40,137 bases of DNA from an uncultured Pseudacidovorax sp. (GCF_913773995.1 NZ_CAJYES010000162.1:1-40137); one strand, 5' to 3'. Numbered from the stretch's first letter, positions 23,325 to 32,034 are shown. Notes: generated from the letters alone by a model not told the origin. Made by a program: numbers and translations.

Positions 23325-23984
23325 ATGCGACGGCACTTTCGACATGTCAATGGGACGCAGCGTCTGACCTATGGTGGCCTGGCCGGCGTCGCTGTCGCGG
23401 GCCTGTGCATCGCGGGCGGCATGGCCGCGCGGCCGGCCGGCCTGCTGGGCTGGTGTGCGGCGGTGGCCGCCTACCTGGGCTGGGCCGTCTGGCAGGCGCG
23501 CATCTTCGACGCGGCGCAGGTCAAGGCCCGGGCCCGATCGCTCGATCCACCGGGGCCGATCATCCTGGCCATCGTCTCGGCCGCCATCCTCAGCAGCGTG
23601 ATCGCCATCGGCCTGCTGCTGCAGCAGGTCAAGCAACTGGGCGGCGTGGAGCGCGGCGCGCACATCGTGCTGGGCATGGTGGCACTGGCGGGCTCCTGGC
23701 TGATGATCCACACGGTCTACGCCTTTCACTACGCCCACCGCTACTACCGCGACGACGGCACGCCCGATGAGGGCGGGCTGGACTTTCCAGGCAAGGCCGA
23801 CCCGGACTATGCCGACTTCATGTACTACGCCTTCGTCGTCGGCATGACTTCGCAGGTGTCCGACGTGCAGGTCACCACGCGCGAGATGCGGCGGCTGACG
23901 CTGATGCACAGCGTGCTGTCCTTCGGCTTCAACATGGTGGTGCTGGCGCTGTCGATCAATGTGGCGGCAGGGGTAATCCAGTAG
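23325..23984 (+). CDS. DUF1345 integral membrane protein
   Basis: 219 residues with about five membrane segments: roughly 15-34, 38-56, 80-100 (LAIVSAAILSSVIAIGLLL), 112-132 and 190-215. Conserved features of DUF1345 are seen: HTVYAFHYAHRYY after the fourth helix, LDFPGKADPDYADFMYYAFVVGMTSQVSDV, and the late LMHSVLSFGFNMVVLALSINV. Its function is not known. It is transcribed away from the DUF3140/DUF2945 pair and stands alone. Confidence 0.9.
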   Translation: MRRHFRHVNGTQRLTYGGLAGVAVAGLCIAGGMAARPAGLLGWCAAVAAYLGWAVWQARIFDAAQVKARARSLDPPGPIILAIVSAAILSSVIAIGLLLQQVKQLGGVERGAHIVLGMVALAGSWLMIHTVYAFHYAHRYYRDDGTPDEGGLDFPGKADPDYADFMYYAFVVGMTSQVSDVQVTTREMRRLTLMHSVLSFGFNMVVLALSINVAAGVIQ

Positions 23985-24399
23985 GGCCTGCGCCTGATCG
24001 AAGGCAGCTTTCATCGGACAAGCATGAAGCTGCCGTCCGCAGAGACCGAGACAGCCCACTTGCGCCACTGAGCGCGGCAGGGATGCGCGCATGCATCGCC
24101 GGCGGTGATGCGAACCATCGTCAGATTCCATTGGTCCCGCCCTGGCCGCACTCCTATGCTGGGTGTTGCTCACTGAGGCGTCACCCGGCGTCGCCGATGG
24201 GCCAACGACAGCACGGCACGCACGACGCTGATCGGACAAGGAGACAAGAAGACCGAGACATCCATTGCTGCCCTCCTCCGGGAGGCTGAACCCCACCCCC
24301 AGCCGGCCGACGGCTTCAGATCCGCCCCTCACCGTCCCGGACCCGCGCGGTCCCTCCGGGTGGCAGGCGTGCGTCCGCAATCTTCAAAAAAACGAGACG
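23985..24399. other. 415-bp gap, no gene, one imperfect hairpin
   Basis: GGCAGCTT (24003-24010) and AAGCTGCC (24027-24034) are perfect 8-bp arms extended by CAT/ATG after a one-base bulge. The hairpin starts 19 bp after the DUF1345 stop but has no T run, so it may be a weak terminator or an intergenic repeat. An ACAAGGAGACAAG ribosome-site-like stretch at about 24236-24248 is not followed by a good start codon. The frame of the hydrolase is open back to a TTG at 24265, but that part is Pro-rich and not family-like. Confidence 0.4.
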
Positions 24400-25560
24400 A
24401 TGTTCGAATACTTTCCCGACAACTACGCCTGGAGCCTGGCGGTGATGATGGCCGAGACCTGTGGTGGCGCCATCGGCGAGATCGACGAAGCGTGCAGGCC
24501 GCTGCGCCCGCTGGCCTCGGTCAAAGGCGAGGCGTCGTCGCTCGCATGGACACAGAGCTGGCTGCGCGTCGCCGACCGTGTCTCCGAACATGCCCAGGTC
24601 GATCTGCGCGCCGGTCGTGCCTTCAGCGCCGGACGCAAGCTGCAGCGCGCCTGCACCTACTACATGATGGCCGAGCGCCAGATGCGCCACGCCGACCCGC
24701 AGCGCATGCCGGTCTACCACCGCATGCTCGACAGCTTCGCGGGCTGGCAGGCCACGCTGGAGCAGCCCGTGGAGCGCTGCGCCGTGCCCTACGAAGGCAG
24801 CACGCTGCCGGCGCTGTTCGTGCGCGCCGGAGACGGGCGGGGCCCGTGCATGGTGATGTTCGACGGCTTCGACATCATGAAGGAGACGATCTGCCTGATG
24901 CAGATCCACGAGGAGTTCCGCCGCCGCGGCATCTCGATGCTGATCGTGGACCATCCGGGCGTGGGCGAGGCATTGCGCGTGCAGGGCCTGCTCGGCATGC
25001 CCGAGACCGAGCGTCCGGCACGTGCGAGCCTGGAATATCTGCTGGGTCGCGATGACGTCGACCCTGCGCGCATCGGCATCATTGCGCCATCGGCGGGCGG
25101 CTACCACGCCGTGCGTTCGGCCGCGCTGGAGCCGCGCTTCGCCTGCTGTGTGGCCTGGACCGGCGTGTGGGACTGGGGCTCGCTCTTCGAGAAGCGCCTG
25201 AAGGGCCAGCTTGCGCAGGCGGTGCACTTCCATCTGGAACATGCCGAGTGGGTGTACGGCGCGCAGGGCGTCGAGGACGTCGTCGCGAAGATGGCGCCCA
25301 TGCACCTGGGCGGCATCGCCGAGCGCATCCGCTGCCCGCTGCTCATCACGCACGGCGGCAACGACCGTCAGACGCCGGTGACCGAGGCGCACCAGGTCTA
25401 CGCCGCCGCCGTCCACAGCGCGCGGCGCGAACTGCGGGTCTTCACCGCAGAAGAAGGCGGCTGCGAGCACTGCCACGTCGACAACCAGGCGCCTGCCACC
25501 GACTACATGGCCGATTGGGTGGCCGAGGTGCTGGGCGGACACACCGCGCCCGCTCGATGA
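24400..25560 (+). CDS. alpha/beta hydrolase, FrsA / dihydropseudooxynicotine hydrolase-like
   Basis: 386 residues from ATG 24400. Residues 1-110 are a helical cap-like N-terminal domain (YYMMAERQMRH). The hydrolase fold follows, with Ser231 in IAPSAGGYHA as nucleophile, Asp322 in HGGNDRQTP, and His359 in CEHCHVDN as the expected triad, plus FDGFDIMKE for the oxyanion region. Relatives of this layout cut C-C bonds of 1,3-diketones (dihydropseudooxynicotine hydrolase) or esters. The gene leads an operon with a Bug-type binding protein (20 bp later) and a hydroxyacid dehydrogenase, so it probably acts on an imported carboxylate or diketone (inference). Confidence 0.8.
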   Translation: MFEYFPDNYAWSLAVMMAETCGGAIGEIDEACRPLRPLASVKGEASSLAWTQSWLRVADRVSEHAQVDLRAGRAFSAGRKLQRACTYYMMAERQMRHADPQRMPVYHRMLDSFAGWQATLEQPVERCAVPYEGSTLPALFVRAGDGRGPCMVMFDGFDIMKETICLMQIHEEFRRRGISMLIVDHPGVGEALRVQGLLGMPETERPARASLEYLLGRDDVDPARIGIIAPSAGGYHAVRSAALEPRFACCVAWTGVWDWGSLFEKRLKGQLAQAVHFHLEHAEWVYGAQGVEDVVAKMAPMHLGGIAERIRCPLLITHGGNDRQTPVTEAHQVYAAAVHSARRELRVFTAEEGGCEHCHVDNQAPATDYMADWVAEVLGGHTAPAR

Positions 25561-25580
25561 CCGCCACGAGGAGACAGCCC

Positions 25581-26567
25581 ATGCCCACCTCCATCCCACG
25601 CCGCCGCGTGTTGACGGCGGCCGCCGCCGGTGCCGCCTCACTCGCCTTCGGGGCCTCGGCCCAGAGCGGCTATCCCGACCGGCCCATCAAGCTGATCGTG
25701 CCCTTCGCCCCGGGTGGCGCCACGGACATCACCGCCCGTATGGTGGCCGACCGGCTGCGCATCGAGCTCGGCCAGCCCGTCGTCATGGACAACCGCCCCG
25801 GTGCCACCGGCACCATCGGCACTCAGGCGGCGATGCGCTCGCCCGCCGATGGCTACACGCTGATGTTCACGACCTCGACCAACCAGGTGATCGCGCCGCT
25901 CCTGCTGGAGAAGCCGCCCTACGACGGTGCGCGCGACTTCGCGCCGATCACGCTGCTGATCCACTATCTGGGCGTGTTGATGGTGAGCACCTCGGTGCCG
26001 GGCAAGACCCTGGCCGACTTCATGGCCTACGCCAAGCAGCGGCCCGGAAAGCTGAACTACGCCTCTTCCGGCGTGGGCAGCACCAACCACCTGCTGGGCG
26101 AGCTGTTCAAGAGCCGCACGGGGCTGGATCTGGTGCATGTGCCCTACAAGGGCTCTGCCGCCGCGGTGCAGGCCCTGGCGGCGGACGAGGTGCAGATGTA
26201 CTTCGACACCGTGCCCAATGCCCAGATCTGGATGAAGCAGGGCAAGGTGAAGGTGCTGGCGCTGAGCAGCGACGCCCGCTCGAGCCTGATGCCCGGGGTG
26301 CCCACGCTGGTGGAACTGGGCGTGCTCGATGCCGGCGCGGACTACTGGATGGCGCTGATGGCCCCTCTCGGCACGCCCGCGCCCATCATCGCCCGCGTGC
26401 GCGAAGCGGCGGCCAAGGGGATGGCCTCGGCCGAGATGCAGCAGTTCGCGGCCAACGGGGGCGGCGAGATCAGCACCGGCACCCCCGAGCAGTTGGCCAA
26501 GCTGCTGGTCGACGAGCAGCGACGCTGGGGCGAGGTGATCCGCCGGAACAACATCCGCGCCGAGTGA
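25581..26567 (+). CDS. Bug/TctC family periplasmic solute-binding protein
   Basis: 328 residues. The N terminus has a twin-Arg-like RRR followed by an Ala-rich hydrophobic core ending ASAQS. Family marks are YPDRPIKLIVPFAPGGATD, where the main-chain carboxylate-binding loop lies, DNRPGATGTIGT, and VPYKGSAAAVQAL. A GAGGAG ribosome site lies 8 bp upstream. Bug proteins bind small carboxylates and normally feed TctAB transporters; no TctA or TctB gene is in the window. It is coupled on both sides to enzymes. Confidence 0.93.
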   Translation: MPTSIPRRRVLTAAAAGAASLAFGASAQSGYPDRPIKLIVPFAPGGATDITARMVADRLRIELGQPVVMDNRPGATGTIGTQAAMRSPADGYTLMFTTSTNQVIAPLLLEKPPYDGARDFAPITLLIHYLGVLMVSTSVPGKTLADFMAYAKQRPGKLNYASSGVGSTNHLLGELFKSRTGLDLVHVPYKGSAAAVQALAADEVQMYFDTVPNAQIWMKQGKVKVLALSSDARSSLMPGVPTLVELGVLDAGADYWMALMAPLGTPAPIIARVREAAAKGMASAEMQQFAANGGGEISTGTPEQLAKLLVDEQRRWGEVIRRNNIRAE

Positions 26568-27499
26568 TGGCGCTGCTGGTGCATGCGGGGCCCGTGCCCC
26601 TGCCGGCGCTGCGCGTCGCCGTGCAGGCGCACTGCGGCGACGAGTTGCCCGTGCGCATCTGGCCCGACGTGGGAGATGCGACGGAGATCGAGTTCGCGCT
26701 CGTCTCGCGCATCCCGCACGGCGCGCTGCAGGCGCTGCCTCGGCTTCGCCTCGTGGGCTCGCTGCACGCCGGCGTGGACCACCTGCTGCGCGACGGCGGC
26801 ATTCCCGCCGGGGTGCCGCTGACGCGCCCGGTCCCCCAGGGCGGCGATGTGCTCATGAACGAGTACGTGTTGACCCAGGTGCTGCAGCTGCATCGCGAGC
26901 TGCCGGCCTATGCGCAGGACCAGCGCGCGCGGCGTTGGTGCAAGCGGGCGCCGCTGCCCCTGCGCGCGCGTCGCGTCGGCTTCCTCGGTTTCGGTGCGAT
27001 GGCGGCACCCGCGGCACGCCTGCTGCGGCAGGTGGGCTTCGATGTGGCCGCGTGGGCACGCCGGGGCCGGTCGGAGGACGGCATCCAGGTCTTCGAAGGC
27101 GCCGCGGGCCTGCAGGCGCTGCTGGCCCGCTCGCAGATCCTGGTCAATCTGCTGCCGCTGACGCCCGACACCGAGAACCTGATCGACGCGCGCCTGCTGT
27201 CCCAACTGCCGGCGGGCGCCTCGCTGCTGAACGTGGGACGCGGCGAGCATGTGGTGGACGCCGACCTGCTGGCCGCGCTGGACAGCGGTCACCTCGCCGC
27301 CGCGGTGCTGGACGTCTTCCGGCATGAGCCGCTGCCACCCGAAAGTCCGTTCTGGCAGCACCCGCGCGTGGTCGTGACCCCGCATGCCTGCCGCAGCGTG
27401 GACATCGGGGCCGTGGTGGCACAGTTCGCCGAAGAGGTCGCGCGTGTGCGCGCAGGCCTGGCGCCGCTGCGTGCGGTGGACCGCGGCGCCGGCTATTGA
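26567..27499 (+). CDS. D-2-hydroxyacid dehydrogenase, GhrA-like glyoxylate/hydroxypyruvate reductase
   Basis: 310 residues from ATG 26567, overlapping the previous stop by one base (TGATG). The NAD(P) fold begins VGFLGFGAMA (137-146), with the last Gly of the usual GxGxxG replaced by Ala. Catalytic residues are Arg225 in NVGRGE, Glu254 in FRHEPLP and His273 in TPHAC. It reduces 2-oxo acids such as glyoxylate or hydroxypyruvate, or works in the oxidising direction. In this operon it would act on a carboxylate bound by the Bug protein or released by the hydrolase. Confidence 0.88.
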   Translation: MALLVHAGPVPLPALRVAVQAHCGDELPVRIWPDVGDATEIEFALVSRIPHGALQALPRLRLVGSLHAGVDHLLRDGGIPAGVPLTRPVPQGGDVLMNEYVLTQVLQLHRELPAYAQDQRARRWCKRAPLPLRARRVGFLGFGAMAAPAARLLRQVGFDVAAWARRGRSEDGIQVFEGAAGLQALLARSQILVNLLPLTPDTENLIDARLLSQLPAGASLLNVGRGEHVVDADLLAALDSGHLAAAVLDVFRHEPLPPESPFWQHPRVVVTPHACRSVDIGAVVAQFAEEVARVRAGLAPLRAVDRGAGY

Positions 27500-27526
27500 T
27501 GCTGGCCGCGGGAGCAGGGCAGCCCC

Positions 27527-28597
27527 TCAGCTGCCTGTGCGGCTCCAGCGGCGCAGGCCCAGTTCCGTGGCCAGCTTCTGGTACTTGTCCAGCTCCGCTT
27601 CCACGAAGCGCGCCAGGGCCGGGCCGGTGAGCGCGAAGGGATAGAGCGAATGGCGGACCAGCAGCTGCGCATAGCCCGGCGCCTTCATCGCCTCCTCGAA
27701 GGCGGCGGTCCAGGCGTGCACCGCAGGCTCCGGCACATCGGCGCTGAGGTACACGCCGCGCACGGTGGGCCAGACGATGTCGATGCCCTGCTCGCGCGCC
27801 GTGGGCACGCCCTGCAGCGCGCCGCCCAGCCGCTCGGCCGAAAAGACCGCCAGGAAGCGCAGGGCGGCGCCGGCGTCCACGGCCTGGGCGGCCTCGGCCG
27901 CGTCGCCGCAGAACACGTCCACATGCCGCCCCTGCAGCGCATTGAGCGCATCGCCGCCGCCTTCGAAGGCCACGAAGCGCATGGCCTTGTGGTCACCGCC
28001 GCTGGCCCGCACCAGCAGGGCAGCCTTCACCCAATCCTGGCTGCCGACGGTGCCCCCGGCGCCGAAGGCGATGCGGCCGGGCTTGGCGCGCAGCACTTCC
28101 ACCAGGTCCTGAAGCCGGCGGTAGGGCGAGTCGCGGTGCACGGCGATCACGCCATAGTCGGCACCCAGCAGCGCCAGCCAGCGCACCGCCGAGACCGGGT
28201 GCGGGCCGAAGCGGCCCTGCGCGATGTTCAGCAGCGAGCCGCCGGAAAAGGCCACCAGCGTGCCGGGGCCGCCGATGCGCCCGGTGGCGATCTGGTCGAA
28301 GGCGAGGGCGCCGATGCCGCCGGGCAAGAAGCGCTGGCCCAGCGGGGGCCGCTGCGGCCGCACCGCCTGCAGGGCGTCGCGCGCCAATGCGCAGGTGAGC
28401 GCGAAACCGCCGCCGGCCTTCGCCGGAATGACGCATTCGGCAGCCAGGACGCTTGGGTCCGGGATGGCCGGCAAGGGGGCGGCGGCTGCGGCGGCGAGGG
28501 CAGCGCCTGGTGCGCCCGCAGGCAGCACCAGAGCTGCGGCGGCCCGCAGCAGCAGCTGGCGGCGATCAGGTGGGCGTGGCGGGGTGCGATGCCTCAT
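27527..28597 (-). CDS. TctC/Bug family protein linked to a TctDE two-component system
   Basis: 356 residues from ATG 28597 (complement). After an Arg/Pro-rich N terminus comes a long Ala-rich signal region (LLLRAAAALVLPAGAPGAALAAA). The mature part shows a tripartite-tricarboxylate binding fold: CVIPAKAGGGFALTC, FGAGGTVGSQDWVKAALL, ARFVEAELDKYQ near the end. Its start overlaps the end of the sensor kinase gene by 32 bp. In TctCBA-TctDE loci the binding protein and kinase work with the carboxylate transporter; here it may pass a ligand signal to the kinase. Two Cys in CVIPAKAG and LTCALARD may pair. Confidence 0.85.
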   Translation of the reverse strand: MRHRTPPRPPDRRQLLLRAAAALVLPAGAPGAALAAAAAAPLPAIPDPSVLAAECVIPAKAGGGFALTCALARDALQAVRPQRPPLGQRFLPGGIGALAFDQIATGRIGGPGTLVAFSGGSLLNIAQGRFGPHPVSAVRWLALLGADYGVIAVHRDSPYRRLQDLVEVLRAKPGRIAFGAGGTVGSQDWVKAALLVRASGGDHKAMRFVAFEGGGDALNALQGRHVDVFCGDAAEAAQAVDAGAALRFLAVFSAERLGGALQGVPTAREQGIDIVWPTVRGVYLSADVPEPAVHAWTAAFEEAMKAPGYAQLLVRHSLYPFALTGPALARFVEAELDKYQKLATELGLRRWSRTGS

Positions 28598-30074
28598 GGG
28601 TGTCTCCGGTCGTTCTTGCGGTGTCGGCGCGGCGGTCGCGTGGCCACCAGATCTCGGCATGCAGGCCGGACGATGGCGCACGGTCCCGCAGCCGCAGTTC
28701 GCCGCCATGCCGCTGGGCGATGGAGCGCGCGATGGCCAGGCCCAGGCCGAAGCCGCCCGGCCGCGCACCGCTGCCGCGCTGGAAGCGCTGGCCGAGGCGC
28801 GCACGGTCCTCGGCATCCAGGCCGGGGCCGTTGTCCTCGACGGCCAGCAGCCAGCCCTGCGCATCGCTGCCGGACAGCAGCGTCACGGTTCCTCCTTCGG
28901 GCGTGTACGCCACGGCATTGGCCACCAGGTTGGCGAAGGCCTCGCGCAGCAGGTGGCGGTCTCCGAAGGCGGCCGGTGCGTCTGCCTCGGGCTGGATGCC
29001 CAGGTCGATGCGCTTGCGGCGGGCGGCCGGCAGCCATTGCAGCGCGACCTCACGCAGCAATTCGCCAGCGTCGAAAAGTGCGGCCTCCACCGGCACCGTG
29101 TCGCTGCGACCAAGGGCCAGCAGTTGCTGCGCGCTGCGCGTGGCGCTGGCGATCTCGGCCTCGAGGGCGGCGAGCGCGTCCTGCACCAGGCCCGCGTCCT
29201 GTTCGCGCCGCGCATAGTCCACCTGCATCTGCAGCGTGGTGAGATGGGTGCGCAACTGGTGCGACGCGTCGTCCAGGAACTGGCGCTGCAGCGACACCAG
29301 CTCCTGCGTGCGCGCCATCTGCCGGTTGACGGCTTCCACCAGCGGGCGGATCTCGGCTGGCAGGTTCTCCTGCGAGATGCGGTTCAGGTCATCGGGCGGG
29401 CGTGCCTCGACCTCTTGCGCCAGCCGCGAGAGCGGCCGCAGCGCTGCCAGCAGTGCGGCCGTGGTGCCGCCCAGCATCAGGAGCAGCACCAGCAGGTCAC
29501 GCAGCGCGGCACTGCGCACGAAGCGGGCGCTGAAGACCTCGCGCGACTGGGTGCTTTCGCCCACCTGGATCATCACGGTGCGTGCCGTGCTGCCGGCGGG
29601 CATGCGCTCCAGCTCGCGCTGGTAGGCCGCGAGCCGCACCGGCTCGCCGAAGTACACCGCGTCGTAGAACACCGGCACGCCCAGGGGCGGCGGGGTGCCC
29701 GGCTGCGGGAAGTCGGCACTGCCCAGTTCGACCAGCCCGTCGGAGGTGGCGACACGAAAGAACACCTGGCCGCTCGCCGTGAGCTCGAAGAACTCGAACA
29801 TGGTGTAGGGCATCTCCAGCGACAGGCCGCCCGAGGCGGTGGAGATGTTGGCGTCGATGGACTTGAGGGCGCCCAGCAGCGAGCGGTCGTAGGCCGAGTT
29901 GGCGGATTCGAGCGCATCGTGGCGGGTCATCCACAGCTCCAGCGCCGTGACCGCCGCCAGCCCCGGCAGCAGCAGCAGGGCCAGCCGCTGCCACAGGCTG
30001 CTGCGCTGCAGCCAGCGCGCGACGCGAAGGCGCAGCCGCGGCGGCGCCGCAGGCTCAGTCCGGTTCGAGCACAT
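28566..30074 (-). CDS. sensor histidine kinase, TctE-like
   Basis: 502 residues from ATG 30074 (complement), overlapping the regulator gene by 20 bp. Membrane helix 1 about 28-48, a periplasmic sensor domain about 50-187 (TctE-type), helix 2 about 190-212, HAMP linker, then the dimerisation helix with His272 in DDASHQLRTHLTTL, and an ATP domain with NLVANAVAYTP, DNGPGLD and GFGLGLAIA. The Pro that usually follows Arg-Thr in the H-box is His278 here. It should phosphorylate the regulator encoded just upstream in response to a carboxylate. Confidence 0.9.
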   Translation of the reverse strand: MCSNRTEPAAPPRLRLRVARWLQRSSLWQRLALLLLPGLAAVTALELWMTRHDALESANSAYDRSLLGALKSIDANISTASGGLSLEMPYTMFEFFELTASGQVFFRVATSDGLVELGSADFPQPGTPPPLGVPVFYDAVYFGEPVRLAAYQRELERMPAGSTARTVMIQVGESTQSREVFSARFVRSAALRDLLVLLLMLGGTTAALLAALRPLSRLAQEVEARPPDDLNRISQENLPAEIRPLVEAVNRQMARTQELVSLQRQFLDDASHQLRTHLTTLQMQVDYARREQDAGLVQDALAALEAEIASATRSAQQLLALGRSDTVPVEAALFDAGELLREVALQWLPAARRKRIDLGIQPEADAPAAFGDRHLLREAFANLVANAVAYTPEGGTVTLLSGSDAQGWLLAVEDNGPGLDAEDRARLGQRFQRGSGARPGGFGLGLAIARSIAQRHGGELRLRDRAPSSGLHAEIWWPRDRRADTARTTGDTHEASHPATPT

Positions 30075-30720
30075 AGCCCAGCCCGCGCAGGGTGACGATG
30101 CGCGCGCCACTGCCGTCCAGCCGCCTGCGCAGGCGGTACACCAGCACCTCGACCGCCTCGGGGTTCACCTCGTCCTGGTCCGAGAACACGCGGTCGACGA
30201 TCTGCTGCTTGGACAGCGGCTCGCCAGTGCGTTGCGCCAGCGCCCGCAGCACGGCGGACTCGCGCGGCGACAGCGCGAGCACTTCGCCGTGCAGCGTGAA
30301 CTGCCGTCGGGTGCTGTCGTAGACCAGTGGCCCGCACGCCAGGCGCGGATGCTCCACGCCGCGGGCGCGGCGCACCAGTGCATGCAGGCGCGCCTCCAGT
30401 TCGGCAAGGGCGAAAGGCTTGGCGAGGAAGTCGTCGGCGCCCGCGTTCAGGGCCGCAACCTTCTCGTCGACCGAATCACGCGCGGTGAGGATCAGCGCCG
30501 GGATGCGCTGGTCGCGCTCGCGCAGGCGCTGCAGTACGCGGTGGCCGTCCAGTCCCGGCAGGCCGAGGTCGAGCACCAGGGCGTCATGGTCGCGCTGCTG
30601 CAGGGCCCGGTCGGCGAGGCGGCCGTCGTCCACCCATTCGACCTGGATGCCCGAATGCTCCAGCGCCCGGCACAGCCAGGTGCCGAGGGTGTGTTCGTCT
30701 TCCGCCAGGAGAATGCGCAT
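30055..30720 (-). CDS. OmpR-family response regulator, TctD-like
   Basis: 221 residues from ATG 30720 (complement). Receiver domain with acidic pocket AEDEH, phospho-acceptor Asp51 in LVLDLGLPG, Thr79 and Lys101 in LAKPF. The DNA-binding winged helix occupies about 125-220 (LSPRESAVLRALA, then VEVLVYRLRRRLD and GLGYVLEPD). First gene of a kinase/binding-protein operon. Targets are probably tct-type transporter genes outside the window. Confidence 0.94.
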   Translation of the reverse strand: MRILLAEDEHTLGTWLCRALEHSGIQVEWVDDGRLADRALQQRDHDALVLDLGLPGLDGHRVLQRLRERDQRIPALILTARDSVDEKVAALNAGADDFLAKPFALAELEARLHALVRRARGVEHPRLACGPLVYDSTRRQFTLHGEVLALSPRESAVLRALAQRTGEPLSKQQIVDRVFSDQDEVNPEAVEVLVYRLRRRLDGSGARIVTLRGLGYVLEPD

Positions 30721-30772
30721 GGTGGCCGATGCTAGCTGCGGCCCATGCCGCTTCGGCAGCCGGCAGCGCCGC

Positions 30773-31786
30773 TCAGTCGGGCTTGATGTTGGCGCGCGCG
30801 ATGACCTTCTGCCAGCGGGCCTGCTCGGCCGCGATGAACTGCGCGAACTGCTCGGGCGTGCCGCCCACCACCTCGGCCGCATCGGCGCTCATGCGCTCCA
30901 GGGCCGGTGGCGACTTGGCAGCCTTCATCGTTTCGGCCGACAGCTTGGCCAGGTGGGCCGGCGTCATCGAGGCCGGGGCCATCATGCCGTACCACTGCGT
31001 CATCTCGAAGCCCGGGAAGCCCTGCTCGGCCACGGTGGGCACGTCGGGCAACTGCGGCAGGCGACGCGTAGAGCCGGTGCCGATGCAGCGCAGTTTGCCC
31101 GACTTGATGAAGGGAATCACGGCCGCCGCGCCGATGGCCGAGGCCTCCAGCCGGCCGGCCATCAGGTCGGTGAGCATGGGGCCGGTGCCCTTGTAGGGCA
31201 CGTGCAGCATGAAGATGTCGGCGCTCATCTTCAGGTATTCCATGGCCAGGTGGCCGGCGCTGCCGTTGCCGGCCGAGCCGTAGCTCAGGCGGCCCGGGCG
31301 GCTCTTGGCATAGGCGACGAACTCCTTGAGGTTCTTGGCCGGCACGTCCGGATGGATCACGTACAGGCTGGGCACCTTGGCCAGCAGGCTGACGGGCTTG
31401 AAGTCCTTGTTGGGTTCGTAGGGCAGCTTGGCGAAGATGTACGGATTGACCGCCAGCGTGCCGATGTGGCCCAGGATGATGGTGTGCTGGTCGTCGGCGC
31501 GGGCCACGTCCTGCATGGCGATGTTGCCGGCGGCGCCCGGCTTGTTGTCGACGTAGACGCTCTGGCCCAGGGTCTTGCTCAGCTCGGCGGCGGTGGAGCG
31601 CGCCACGATCTCGGACGAGCCGCCCGGTGCGAAGGGCACCACGAAGCGCACCTGGCGCGTGGGCCAGTTGTCCTGGGCGAAGGCCAGGTGGGGCAGGGCG
31701 CCGGCGGCGACGGACGCGGCAGCGCCCTGCAGCAGGCGGCGGCGGGTAGGCAGGGCGGGGTGGGCGAGCGGGTCGTGGTGCGTCAT
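30773..31786 (-). CDS. Bug/TctC family periplasmic solute-binding protein
   Basis: 337 residues. N-terminal RRRLLQGAAASVAAG with a twin-Arg-like start and Ala-rich core ending AFAQ. Marks: WPTRQVRFVVPFAPGGSSE, DNKPGAAGNIAMQ, VPYKGTGPMLTDLM, and LPDVPTVAEQG. It lies 52 bp upstream of the TctD-like regulator on the same strand, so it may share its operon. No transporter membrane genes accompany it. Typical ligands of the family are dicarboxylates, amino acids or aromatic acids; the actual one is unknown. Confidence 0.93.
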   Translation of the reverse strand: MTHHDPLAHPALPTRRRLLQGAAASVAAGALPHLAFAQDNWPTRQVRFVVPFAPGGSSEIVARSTAAELSKTLGQSVYVDNKPGAAGNIAMQDVARADDQHTIILGHIGTLAVNPYIFAKLPYEPNKDFKPVSLLAKVPSLYVIHPDVPAKNLKEFVAYAKSRPGRLSYGSAGNGSAGHLAMEYLKMSADIFMLHVPYKGTGPMLTDLMAGRLEASAIGAAAVIPFIKSGKLRCIGTGSTRRLPQLPDVPTVAEQGFPGFEMTQWYGMMAPASMTPAHLAKLSAETMKAAKSPPALERMSADAAEVVGGTPEQFAQFIAAEQARWQKVIARANIKPD

Positions 31787-31925
31787 GGCGTCGTCTCCGG
31801 AACTGTTCTAGGGGCGCGGCGGCGAGGTCCGCCAGGAAGGAATTCGGCACGGCCAGCGCGACGCCGGCCAGGCTGGACGCGATGGTGCACAAGGCAAGCT
31901 GTCAAAAGGCTTTCAGCGCTCGGCA

Positions 31926-31947
31926 CTGGCGCTTGCGCCAACGCCAG
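31926..31947 (+). other. leader stem-loop with two alternative pairings
   Basis: CTGGCG (31926-31931) and CGCCAG (31942-31947) form a perfect 6-bp stem. Inside the same stretch GGCGC-TT-GCGCC can pair instead, so two mutually exclusive hairpins are possible. It is about 40 nt before the terminator-like hairpin on the same strand. Confidence 0.35.
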
Positions 31948-31984
31948 GCGTCAGGCACGTCGACGATGATCGGGTCGGTTCGGG

Positions 31985-32011
31985 GGCGGCCGCGTCGGCC
32001 CCGTCTTTTTT
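31985..32011 (+). terminator. intrinsic-terminator-like hairpin just before the family 3 binding protein gene
   Basis: GGCCG (31988-31992), a 3-nt loop and CGGCC (31996-32000) pair perfectly, extended by two G-C pairs (31985-31986 with 32001-32002) around one bulged C. GTC and then six T (32006-32011) follow. The upstream neighbour is on the minus strand, so any plus-strand transcript ending here starts within the short intergenic region. That makes it a candidate attenuator or small-RNA terminator. Confidence 0.5.
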
Positions 32012-32034
32012 GGCCTGCTTCCAAGGAGTCCACC

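Noticed and set aside
24265-24399. TTG-started 45-residue extension of the alpha/beta hydrolase
   Set aside because: Pro/Ser-rich, unlike the family N terminus, and ATG 24400 begins exactly at family-like sequence.
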